DNA from: Pseudochryseolinea flava
GTDB lineage: Bacteria > Bacteroidota > Bacteroidia > Cytophagales > Cyclobacteriaceae
Length of the DNA stretch: 64,000 bases
Assembly (NCBI RefSeq): GCF_003286915.1
Contig: NZ_QMFY01000005.1
Span: forward strand, 62,001 to 126,000
Reading direction: 5' to 3'
The position numbers and the translations under genes were made by a program. Within the stretch, counting starts at the first letter, position 1. Each line of letters opens with the position of its first letter. Below, one piece after another: positions 8,870 to 16,985 of this stretch. Below the pieces are notes generated by a model. That model searched no databases and was not told the origin of the DNA. It worked only from the letters and a program-made list of their open reading frames with translations.

Positions 8870-11800
8870 ATGTCTAACGTTTTACAAAAACCGAGGCGAT
8901 CGCTTCTGCGCGAAGCTTTCTTACTCTTGGTACTCATGATTCCTGTGATGGTAAATGCACAGGACATCACTGTTTCCGGAACCGTCACTTCCGACGGATC
9001 TCCATTGCCCGGCGTATATGTACTTGTAAAAGGTACTTCCACCGGAACCGTTTCTGATACGAATGGTAAGTATGTGATTGCTGCTCCGCCACAAAGCGTG
9101 TTGGTGTTTACGTTCATTGGTATGCGCAATACAGAAGTTGCAGTTAACAATCAAAGCTCGATCGACGTCGGCATGGAAGCAGACATTTCGCAATTAGATG
9201 AAGTTGTCGTCGTCGGTTACGGAACGCAAAAGAAAAGCGATCTTACCGGATCAGTGGCGTCGGTGTCTACAAAAGAAATTAAATCTCAACCACTGCTCTC
9301 TTTGTCGCAAGCACTTCAAGGACGCGCACCGGGTGTGCAGGTAAGACAATCGTCGAATGCTCCAGGTGGCGGTGTTTCTATCCGCATCAGAGGTGGTGGA
9401 TCATTGCAAGCCGGTAACGAGCCTTTGTATGTTATTGATGGATATCCTTTATACAACGAAGCTGGCCCTAATTTGAATCCGAATGATATTGAAACGATCG
9501 ACATCTTGAAGGATGCGTCGGCTACGGCAATTTATGGTTCACGCGGTGCCAATGGTGTTGTGATCATCACAACAAAACGTGGCAAAGAAGGTCGCATGAA
9601 TATCGACTTCGAAGGATATTACGGTGTACAGAAAGTAAGAAAGAAATTAGATCTGCTCAATGCCACTGAATTGGCAACCTTAATTAACGAAGGTATTGCA
9701 AACGTGAATGAAGATAATGTTGGCAAGCCAGGTTTTCCAAAAGCCCCGGCATTCACCGAGGAACAGATTGCTCAGCTTGGAAAAGGGACAGATTGGCAAG
9801 ATGAAATTTTTCGCACGGCGCCAATGCAAAGTTATCAGTTAACCCTTTCCGGTGGCGATGATAAAATGCAGTACGCCGTTTCTGGAAACATTTTCGATCA
9901 GAAAGGTATTGTTATCAATTCGGACTATAATCGTTCATCACTTCGCATCAACCTCGATCGCAAGATTAATTCAAAACTGAAGTTTGGCAATAGCCTCACA
10001 CTTTCTCGCACCGTAACCAACGGTGTGGCTACTGATGGCGACGGTGGATCAGGAGCTGGTGTCGTGTATGGCGCGCTGAATTTTTCGCCAACAGTTCCAG
10101 TGCGTAACCCTGATGGAACCTACACCCTGGAGAATCGTCTCGGAGCGATTAAGATTAATAATCCTGTGGCGCTGGCCAATGATCGTGTAGATAAAACTAC
10201 AGCAACGCGTATTCTTGGAAATCTTACGGCGGAATATGAAATCGTGAAGGGCCTTACGTTCAAAGTTCTCTTAGGGACAAACATGAATTTAAGCAAGAAC
10301 AGAAATTATTCACCGAATAGTACCTATGCGGGATCTCAGTCGGGCGGTGTCGGCGCCATTTATTCGTCGCAATACATTGACCTCTTGAATGAAAATACCC
10401 TCAACTATCAATTCGCGGTGAGCGAGAAGCATCACTTCAATGTGCTTGCTGGTTATACAATTCAAAAGGCCAACTTTGATGATGTGCGCGCAAGTGCGCA
10501 GAATTTCGGTAACGACATTTTACAAGATAATAACCTCGGCGCGGCGCAAACAACAAATACGAGTGGTTCGAATGTGTGGCAATGGGGATTGCGCTCCTAT
10601 ATCGGTCGCGTGAACTATGATTACGATGGTAAATATCTCGCGACGATCACCGGACGCGTAGACGGATCGTCTAAGTTTGGGCAAGGGAACAAGAATAGCT
10701 TTTTCCCTTCGGGATCACTCGCATGGCGAGTTTCTAAAGAATCGTTCATGGAGAATGTGCCGCAAGTAAGTGATTTGAAACTTCGTGTCAGCTATGGATT
10801 TTCGGGTAATCAGGAAATCGGTACGTTTCAATCTTTGGGGGCTTTGGCTGCATTCAATTATAGTTTTGGAAACACGCTGTTGATTGGCTATGGACCAAAC
10901 CGAATTTCGAATCCTGATCTGAAGTGGGAGACTACTGGACAATTTGATGTGGGTATCGACATTGGGTTGTTCACAAACCGTGTAGTGCTCACGGCGGATT
11001 ATTATCACAAGAAAACATCTGATCTATTGTATAGCGTTCCCTTGCCGATCACTACAGGATATACCAATTCATTGCAGAATCTTGGAGAAGTGGAAAACAA
11101 AGGTTTCGAGATTGGCTTGAATACGGTAAACTTCGATGGCGATTTTCAGTGGACGTCGAACTTTAACTTCGCGACAAACAAAAACAAAATCTTGAACCTT
11201 GGACAATTTACCGCAGATATTCCTGCAGGCGGTGCGAGTGGTCACTTACAATTATCCAACTCTGGAATTCTTCGCATCGGTGAACAAATCGGTGTATTCT
11301 ACGGACTTGAATCAGATGGAATATTCCAGACGGCCGAAGAGGTTGCCGCATCTGCACAAAAGAATGCGAAGCCTGGTGATCGTCGCTACATTGACCACAA
11401 TCCAGATGGCGTAATCAATGCAAGCGATAGAAAAATTCTCGGTTATGCACAACCAAAGTTCACGTTCGGATTTAATAACACCTTCACCTATAAAGGCTTT
11501 GAGTTGACGGTATTTTTCCAGGGTGTTCATGGTAATAGCATATTCAACTTGAATCGTTTTGAATTAGAGTCGATGACAGGTGTGAGTAATCAATCAAGAG
11601 ATGTGTTGGATCGTTGGACGAAAACAAATCCAAGCAATACAATTCCGCGTGCTAAATCTGAAGGAACGCCTTATCAAGTTACAAGTCGTCAGATCGAAGA
11701 TGGCTCATACATCAGGATGAAGAACATTCAACTCGCATATAATTTTCCATCGGCAGTATTGTCGCGCTTCAAAATCAACACCGCGAAAGTGTATGTGAGC

Positions 11801-11947
11801 GCGCAAAATCAAATTACCATTACCGACTACTCTGGCTATGACCCAGAAGTAAGTCGCTATGGTCAGGAAACGTTGAGCCAAGGAACGGACTACGGAAGTT
11901 ATCCGGCGGCGAAGTCAGTGATGTTTGGTGTTAACCTTGGATTTTAG
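8870..11947 (+). CDS. SusC/RagA-family TonB-linked outer-membrane transporter
   Basis: A 1,025-residue protein with a signal peptide (ending VMVNAQ), a CarboxypepD_reg-like domain (about 31-105, VSGTVTSDGSPLPGVYV), the TonB-box-like segment LDEVVVVGYGTQKKSDLTGS (about 111-130), a plug domain (about 130-235, including YVIDGYPLY and DASATAIYGSRGANGVVIITTK) and a long 22-strand barrel ending KSVMFGVNLGF. It imports oligosaccharides across the outer membrane using TonB energy and works with the SusD lipoprotein encoded 21 bases downstream. The typical size is about 1,000. Its leader contains TTAACCCATAA (8847-8857). Substrate is inferred from neighbouring lyases and GH88 to be an acidic oligosaccharide. 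Confidence 0.97.
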   Translation: MSNVLQKPRRSLLREAFLLLVLMIPVMVNAQDITVSGTVTSDGSPLPGVYVLVKGTSTGTVSDTNGKYVIAAPPQSVLVFTFIGMRNTEVAVNNQSSIDVGMEADISQLDEVVVVGYGTQKKSDLTGSVASVSTKEIKSQPLLSLSQALQGRAPGVQVRQSSNAPGGGVSIRIRGGGSLQAGNEPLYVIDGYPLYNEAGPNLNPNDIETIDILKDASATAIYGSRGANGVVIITTKRGKEGRMNIDFEGYYGVQKVRKKLDLLNATELATLINEGIANVNEDNVGKPGFPKAPAFTEEQIAQLGKGTDWQDEIFRTAPMQSYQLTLSGGDDKMQYAVSGNIFDQKGIVINSDYNRSSLRINLDRKINSKLKFGNSLTLSRTVTNGVATDGDGGSGAGVVYGALNFSPTVPVRNPDGTYTLENRLGAIKINNPVALANDRVDKTTATRILGNLTAEYEIVKGLTFKVLLGTNMNLSKNRNYSPNSTYAGSQSGGVGAIYSSQYIDLLNENTLNYQFAVSEKHHFNVLAGYTIQKANFDDVRASAQNFGNDILQDNNLGAAQTTNTSGSNVWQWGLRSYIGRVNYDYDGKYLATITGRVDGSSKFGQGNKNSFFPSGSLAWRVSKESFMENVPQVSDLKLRVSYGFSGNQEIGTFQSLGALAAFNYSFGNTLLIGYGPNRISNPDLKWETTGQFDVGIDIGLFTNRVVLTADYYHKKTSDLLYSVPLPITTGYTNSLQNLGEVENKGFEIGLNTVNFDGDFQWTSNFNFATNKNKILNLGQFTADIPAGGASGHLQLSNSGILRIGEQIGVFYGLESDGIFQTAEEVAASAQKNAKPGDRRYIDHNPDGVINASDRKILGYAQPKFTFGFNNTFTYKGFELTVFFQGVHGNSIFNLNRFELESMTGVSNQSRDVLDRWTKTNPSNTIPRAKSEGTPYQVTSRQIEDGSYIRMKNIQLAYNFPSAVLSRFKINTAKVYVSAQNQITITDYSGYDPEVSRYGQETLSQGTDYGSYPAAKSVMFGVNLGF

Positions 11948-11968
11948 TCAACCCTTAAAAGTGAAATC

Positions 11969-13363
11969 ATGAAAAAGCATATTAAATATCTAGTGCTCTC
12001 CACGATGATCTGTTTTTCGTCATGCGACATATTAGATGAAGATCCGGCATCGTTCATTTCTCCGGAAAATTTTTATAAAACAAAGGGTGATGCGATATCA
12101 GCTGTCACCTCCTGCTACGCTGTCAACAGAACAAACGGTGACACAAATCGTAACTATGTAATTCTGGGAGACATTACCACGGATGATATGTTTCCGCTGC
12201 CCAACAACAACGATCGTGTGCAGTTGGATAATTATCAGCACACCTCTCAAAATGTGATTCTGCGTGAGGCATGGCAAAATTACTACCGCGGTATTACGCG
12301 TTGCAACGTAGCCATTACACGCATACCGCCAATCCCCAGTGTGGACGAAGAATTGAAAGCAAGGCTTGTTGGAGAGGCTAAATTTCTACGCGCGTTCTAC
12401 TACTTCAACTTGGTTAGGCTATTCGGAAAAGTGCCCGTTGTGTTAACGGAAGTGAATACACTCGATGATATCGTGTATCCGGAACGTTCTTCAGTTGATG
12501 ACGTGTATACACAAATACTCAAGGACTTTACCGATGCTGAAGCGGTGCTTCCGTTGAGCTATACCAACGCCGACCGTGGTAGAGCAACAAAAGGCGCAGC
12601 GAAAGCTTACTTGTCACTCGTCTACCTTACGCGTCATCAATACAAGCTTGCTGCCGACAAAGCGAAAGAAGTAATGGCGGCTGAATTTGGCTATGGGCTA
12701 TGGGCCGATTACAAAGATGTATTCGACGTGAACAATGAGTATGGTAAGGAATCTATTTGGGATGCACAATTTGTTAGCGGCCCTTCAGGACAAGGAAGTA
12801 ATTTGATCGCATTCTTTGCGCAGGAAAATAACAAAGTTGCAGGTCGCGGGTTTGGATCATTTCAACCAACGCCTGAGCTATACGCCGCATTTGATCCAAC
12901 CGACAAGCGTCTTCCTTACTTTTTTACAAAGGGAACAGATAACAAATGGTATTGCAACAAGTGGGTGGACGTAGATGCAACAGCAGCATACCAATCGGAT
13001 AATAACTATCCGTACATGCGTTACGCTGAAGTGCTGTTGAACTTTGCAGAGGCAGCCAACGAAGATACAGGTCCAACACAAGAAATCTACGACGCCGTTA
13101 ATGCGATCAGAACACGTGCAGGGCTTGCGCCGCTTGAAAATCTTACCCAAGACGAGCTCCGCGAAGCTATTCTGAGTGAACGTCGCCTTGAGCTTTGCTT
13201 CGAAGGACATCGCTGGTATGATCTCGTTCGCACAGGACGACTAGTAACTACGATGACAGCGGCGGGAAAAGATAAAGTGCGCGATTTTCATAATGTCTTT
13301 CCTGTGCCTCAGATTGAAATCGATCTCAATAACAAATTGAATCCACAGAATGACGGTTATTAA
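11969..13363 (+). CDS. SusD/RagB-family nutrient-binding outer-membrane lipoprotein
   Basis: A 464-residue lipoprotein with signal peptide and lipobox FSSC (Cys about 19), then the SusD-like N-terminal TPR part (ENFYKTKGDAISAVTSCY at about 32-50; LVGEAKFLRAFYYFNLVRLFG) and the RagB/SusD C-terminal domain (YMRYAEVLLNFAEAAN and ILSERRLELCFEGHRWYDLVRTG). It binds the oligosaccharide at the cell surface and forms the lid of the SusC transporter encoded just upstream. It is somewhat shorter than the family average (about 500-600), with all landmark motifs present. The neighbouring GH88, lyases and UxuA suggest a uronate-rich ligand. Confidence 0.97.
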   Translation: MKKHIKYLVLSTMICFSSCDILDEDPASFISPENFYKTKGDAISAVTSCYAVNRTNGDTNRNYVILGDITTDDMFPLPNNNDRVQLDNYQHTSQNVILREAWQNYYRGITRCNVAITRIPPIPSVDEELKARLVGEAKFLRAFYYFNLVRLFGKVPVVLTEVNTLDDIVYPERSSVDDVYTQILKDFTDAEAVLPLSYTNADRGRATKGAAKAYLSLVYLTRHQYKLAADKAKEVMAAEFGYGLWADYKDVFDVNNEYGKESIWDAQFVSGPSGQGSNLIAFFAQENNKVAGRGFGSFQPTPELYAAFDPTDKRLPYFFTKGTDNKWYCNKWVDVDATAAYQSDNNYPYMRYAEVLLNFAEAANEDTGPTQEIYDAVNAIRTRAGLAPLENLTQDELREAILSERRLELCFEGHRWYDLVRTGRLVTTMTAAGKDKVRDFHNVFPVPQIEIDLNNKLNPQNDGY

Positions 13364-13402
13364 GATCTGTGAATAATTAAATTAGTGTATTAACGAATTA
13401 TT

Positions 13403-14575
13403 ATGTTGAAGAAACTATTCATTATACTGGTTGCCGCTGCCGTGGTGCTGGCGTTCACGTTGAAATCGAAACTCAATACCAAATCGAATCTTGCGTTCGC
13501 ACAAGCGCAGATCGGAAAGGGTTTGGAGATCTTTAATGATACGTTAGCTTTTCCGCGCACCACCAAACAAGATGGCTCGATGAAAGGCGTACCATCGCGC
13601 GATTGGACCAGTGGTTTCTATTCGGGAAATCTTTGGTATCTCTACGACTATACAAAAGATAAAAAATGGGAGAACGCCGCACGTAAATGGACAGCGGGTT
13701 TAGAGAAAGAGAAGCACAACACGCACACACACGACTTAGGATTCATGCTGTACAATTCATTCGGCAATGGATACCGACTCACACAAGATCCCCGCTACAA
13801 GGAGATCCTCATTGAAGGTGCACGTTCTTTATCTACTCGCTTCAGTCCAATTACAGGCTGTATTAAATCGTGGGATCATGGCAAGTGGCAATTTCCGGTG
13901 ATCATCGACAACATGATGAACTTGGAATTTTTGTTTTGGGCAACCAAAGTGACGGGTGATTCATCATTCTATAAGATAGCCGTAACACATGCGAATACGA
14001 CCTTGAAGAATCACTTTCGTGCGGATTACAGTAGCTACCACGTTGTAGACTATGACACGCTCACGGGAAAGGTTCTAGCACGCGTAACAGCGCAAGGGTA
14101 TGCGGATGAAAGCGCATGGGCTCGCGGCCAAGCATGGGGATTGTACGGCTACACGGCAACCTATCGGGAAACCAAAGACAAAAAGTATTTAGATCAAGCC
14201 GTAAAAATTGCCGACTATTTTCTCAGTCATAAAAATCTACCAAAGGATATGGTGCCTTATTGGGATTTCAATGCACCCAATATTCCGAATGAAGAACGTG
14301 ACGCCTCTGCTGCCGCGATCGCAGCAAGCGGAATGTTGGAATTAAGTCAATACGTTCCCAATGGTAAGAAATATCTTCAGGCTGCGGAGAAAATATTGAC
14401 AAGTTTGGGTACCGCTGCCTACCGCGCAGAATTGGGAACCAACGCGAATTTTATCTTAAAACATAGCGTAGGCCACAAACCTGCGAAATCAGAAATTGAC
14501 GTGCCACTGATCTATGCAGATTATTATTTCATCGAAGGAATGATGCGGTATGAAAAGTTAGCGTCAAAAAAGTAG
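13403..14575 (+). CDS. GH88 unsaturated glucuronyl hydrolase
   Basis: A 390-residue protein with an N-terminal hydrophobic segment (IILVAAAVVLAFTL) that looks like a signal peptide or anchor, followed by an (alpha/alpha)6 barrel. RDWTSGFYSGNLWYLYDYTK, HTHDLGFMLYNSFGNGY, IIDNMMNLEFLFWATKVTGD and ADESAWARGQAWGLYGYT are GH88 hallmarks. D111 and D169 correspond to the two catalytic aspartates known in Bacillus unsaturated glucuronyl hydrolase (Asp88 and Asp149). The enzyme removes the 4,5-unsaturated uronic acid left on the non-reducing end by a lyase, and probably acts in the periplasm. It sits directly after SusCD and ahead of the DUF4861 and lyase genes, which fits lyase-product processing. 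Confidence 0.95.
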   Translation: MLKKLFIILVAAAVVLAFTLKSKLNTKSNLAFAQAQIGKGLEIFNDTLAFPRTTKQDGSMKGVPSRDWTSGFYSGNLWYLYDYTKDKKWENAARKWTAGLEKEKHNTHTHDLGFMLYNSFGNGYRLTQDPRYKEILIEGARSLSTRFSPITGCIKSWDHGKWQFPVIIDNMMNLEFLFWATKVTGDSSFYKIAVTHANTTLKNHFRADYSSYHVVDYDTLTGKVLARVTAQGYADESAWARGQAWGLYGYTATYRETKDKKYLDQAVKIADYFLSHKNLPKDMVPYWDFNAPNIPNEERDASAAAIAASGMLELSQYVPNGKKYLQAAEKILTSLGTAAYRAELGTNANFILKHSVGHKPAKSEIDVPLIYADYYFIEGMMRYEKLASKK

Positions 14576-14601
14576 AGTCTTGGGTTTATTATGAGTTAGT
14601 T

Positions 14602-14627
14602 AGCGGCTGATTTTCGGATCAGCCGCT
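14602..14627 (+). terminator. Intergenic hairpin, terminator or attenuator
   Basis: AGCGGCTGA (14602-14610) and TCAGCCGCT (14619-14627) form a perfect 9-bp stem with an 8-base loop, followed by only a weak T-rich run (TCTATTGT). It lies between the GH88 gene and the DUF4861 gene, so it may set a step-down between upstream and downstream parts of the operon rather than stop transcription completely. Confidence 0.6.
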
Positions 14628-14646
14628 TCTATTGTAAAATGCACCT

Positions 14647-15795
14647 ATGAAAAATACAATCATCACAATCGTCGCCATTATCCTTCTGAGCGCTTGTTCG
14701 AAAGGCAAAAAGATTATCGTTACCAACGAACTTGACTTCGCACGTAGGGAAGTTGTCTCCATTCCCCTAAAAGATGTCTCCAAAAAAATATCAGATTTTT
14801 TTCACATCGAAGATGAAAATGGAGAAGTGGTACCCATGCAGCTTGTTGAAGCAAATGGCGCTGATGCTGATGACGTACTGCTCCTTGACGTAGCCTTTAC
14901 CGGAAAATCGTCGCGCAGTTTCGTCGTGGTGGAGTCAGAAGGAAAACAAAGTGTCGAAGATGGTACATTCGGACGTCTCGTACCAGAACGTATCGATGAC
15001 TTTGCATGGGAAAATGATCTCGTGGCATTCAGAACGTATGGCCCGGAAGCACAGCGCCTCGTCGATGCGAACGAGAAAGGTGGCACCCTTTCAAGCGGAA
15101 TAGATTGCTGGCTCAAACGCGTTAACTATCCAATCATCGACAAGTGGTATGCAAAGTATGTAGCAGGTGGAACATATCACAAAGATGACGGTGAAGGTTA
15201 CGATCCATACCACGTGGGAGCGAGTCGTGGCTGCGGTGGACTTGGCTTCTTAGCCGGTGACTCACTTTTTGTTTCGAAGAATTTTACGTCTCATAGAGTG
15301 ATAACGAATGGTCCCTTGCGTACGGTGTTTGAATTGACATATGCGCCATGGTCTGCAAATGGTGTAGGCGTGGAAGAACGAAAAATAATCACGATCGATC
15401 GTGGTCAACAGTTCTGCAAAGTGGAAGCACATTTGCAAACGGATAGCTCATTAAATTTTACAGTAGGCATCACGTTGCATGATAAGAAAGGTGAAGCAAA
15501 GCTTGATTCCACAACAGGTTGCTTTCGTTATTGGGAGACAATTGATGATTCATCACTGGGAACCGCAGTCGTGATTGATCCCGCAAGCATTTTGCGATCA
15601 CAAGATTTTCGCACCGAGAAAAAAGATCTAAGTCACATCTACGTCACTGCAAAACATAACGGCGTGCTTACCTACTATCCAGGTTTTGCCTGGCAGAAAG
15701 CTGGTAAGATAACATCCAAGGAGAGCTGGGATAAACATCTGGCAGAATTTTCAAAACGTTTGCAAGCTCCTGTTAAAGTCAGCGTCCAGAATTAA
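14647..15795 (+). CDS. DUF4861-family lipoprotein
   Basis: A 382-residue lipoprotein (signal peptide, lipobox LLSAC with Cys about 17). The protein resembles DUF4861 (PF16153): early beta-rich part with TNELDFARREVVSIPLKDV, then WYAKYVAGGTYHKDDGEGYD, YHVGASRGCGGLGFLAGD, and a late beta-rich part. The family is often seen in loci with polysaccharide lyases and unsaturated uronyl hydrolases, which holds here. It has no established enzymatic role that I can state. Conserved acidic and Gly-rich segments suggest carbohydrate binding or a catalytic beta-sandwich. The downstream lyase begins only three bases after its stop, so the two are almost certainly co-translated. Confidence 0.8.
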   Translation: MKNTIITIVAIILLSACSKGKKIIVTNELDFARREVVSIPLKDVSKKISDFFHIEDENGEVVPMQLVEANGADADDVLLLDVAFTGKSSRSFVVVESEGKQSVEDGTFGRLVPERIDDFAWENDLVAFRTYGPEAQRLVDANEKGGTLSSGIDCWLKRVNYPIIDKWYAKYVAGGTYHKDDGEGYDPYHVGASRGCGGLGFLAGDSLFVSKNFTSHRVITNGPLRTVFELTYAPWSANGVGVEERKIITIDRGQQFCKVEAHLQTDSSLNFTVGITLHDKKGEAKLDSTTGCFRYWETIDDSSLGTAVVIDPASILRSQDFRTEKKDLSHIYVTAKHNGVLTYYPGFAWQKAGKITSKESWDKHLAEFSKRLQAPVKVSVQN

Positions 15796-15798
15796 CCC

Positions 15799-16983
15799 AT
15801 GAACCGAATTGTTCTTTGTCTCACGGTTGTGTTGATCATGTCGTGCGCGAATCAACTTGAACTTCTGGCACAGCAAGTTTCCTTTGAGGAGGTGAGCAGT
15901 GTTCTGCGAAAAGATGTTTTGCAACACGCAGCAATAGCCATGAACGAAGCACCGATTACAGTGACGGCGGAACGTTCGCCACGCAGCGCGGGTAATGCGC
16001 ATTGCTTTTTTTCAGAAGGTGATTATTGGTGGCCTGATCCGGCAAATCCAAACGGTCCATACATTCAGCGTGATGGCTTGAGCAACCCCAATAATTTCAT
16101 AGCGCATCGTCATGCCATGATTCGTTTCAGTCAAATCGTGGGTACATTGGTTTCGGCCTATCTCATCACAAACGATCAAAAATATCTTGTCCCGGTTAGA
16201 AATCACGTTCGTGCATGGTTTGTTGATTCTGTTACCTACATGGAACCTCATCTTAATTTCGCACAAGCCATCAAAGGGCGTGTCACAGGAAGGGGTATCG
16301 GCATTATCGATACGATCCACCTGATGGAAGTTGCACAGTCGCTGTTGATTTTGTTTGAACGTGATTTAATCGATGCACCCTCAAAAGAAAAAATTCTTGC
16401 CTGGTTTCGTGCATACCTGCATTGGCTAAAAACTTCGACAAACGGAATCGAAGAGATGAATGCTAAAAATAATCATGGCACATGTTGGGTAATGCAAGTC
16501 GCTTCTTTTGCAAAACTCGTTAATGATACGACTACCTTGAACTTCTGTCGCTCACGGTATAAGAACGTTCTTATACCTGAACAGATGTCTGCGGATGGTA
16601 GTTTTCCATTGGAGTTGAAACGTACCAAGCCTTATGGCTATTCTATTTTTAATCTTGATGCAATGACGATGGTGTGTCAGGTGCTATCAACACCAGCCGA
16701 TAATTTATGGGCCTATCACATGAGTGACGGCCGTTCTATCAACAAGGCTATTGATTTTTTGTATCCTTTTTTAGAAAATAAAATAATGTGGCCCTACGCA
16801 AAAGACGTGATGTACTGGGAAGAATGGCCAGTAGCCCAACCGTTATTGATATTTGGCGCGAACCAATTCGGTAACAAGAAATGGTTTTCGCTATGGAAAC
16901 AACTTGATCACGCCCCAACTGAACACGAAGTAATAAGAAATTTACCTATTCGACACCCACTCTTGTGGATTGACCAAAAGTAG
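15799..16983 (+). CDS. Alginate_lyase-fold polysaccharide lyase, PL38-like
   Basis: A 394-residue protein with an N-terminal signal containing IMSC (possible lipobox; a signal peptidase I site near LLAQ is the alternative). The (alpha/alpha) toroid pattern of PF05426 is visible: FFSEGDYWWPDPANPNGPYI, DGLSNPNNFIAHRHAMIRF and AKNNHGTCWVMQVASFA. N224, N225 and H226 form the conserved NNH segment that in this fold neutralises the uronate carboxylate and helps beta-elimination. Related PL38 proteins act on glucuronan or alginate-like polymers, and PL5 members on alginate. It follows the DUF4861 gene by three bases and precedes GH2 by two. It probably cleaves polyuronate in the periplasm or on the cell surface, making the unsaturated ends that GH88 removes. 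Confidence 0.82.
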   Translation: MNRIVLCLTVVLIMSCANQLELLAQQVSFEEVSSVLRKDVLQHAAIAMNEAPITVTAERSPRSAGNAHCFFSEGDYWWPDPANPNGPYIQRDGLSNPNNFIAHRHAMIRFSQIVGTLVSAYLITNDQKYLVPVRNHVRAWFVDSVTYMEPHLNFAQAIKGRVTGRGIGIIDTIHLMEVAQSLLILFERDLIDAPSKEKILAWFRAYLHWLKTSTNGIEEMNAKNNHGTCWVMQVASFAKLVNDTTTLNFCRSRYKNVLIPEQMSADGSFPLELKRTKPYGYSIFNLDAMTMVCQVLSTPADNLWAYHMSDGRSINKAIDFLYPFLENKIMWPYAKDVMYWEEWPVAQPLLIFGANQFGNKKWFSLWKQLDHAPTEHEVIRNLPIRHPLLWIDQK

Positions 16984-16985
16984 AA

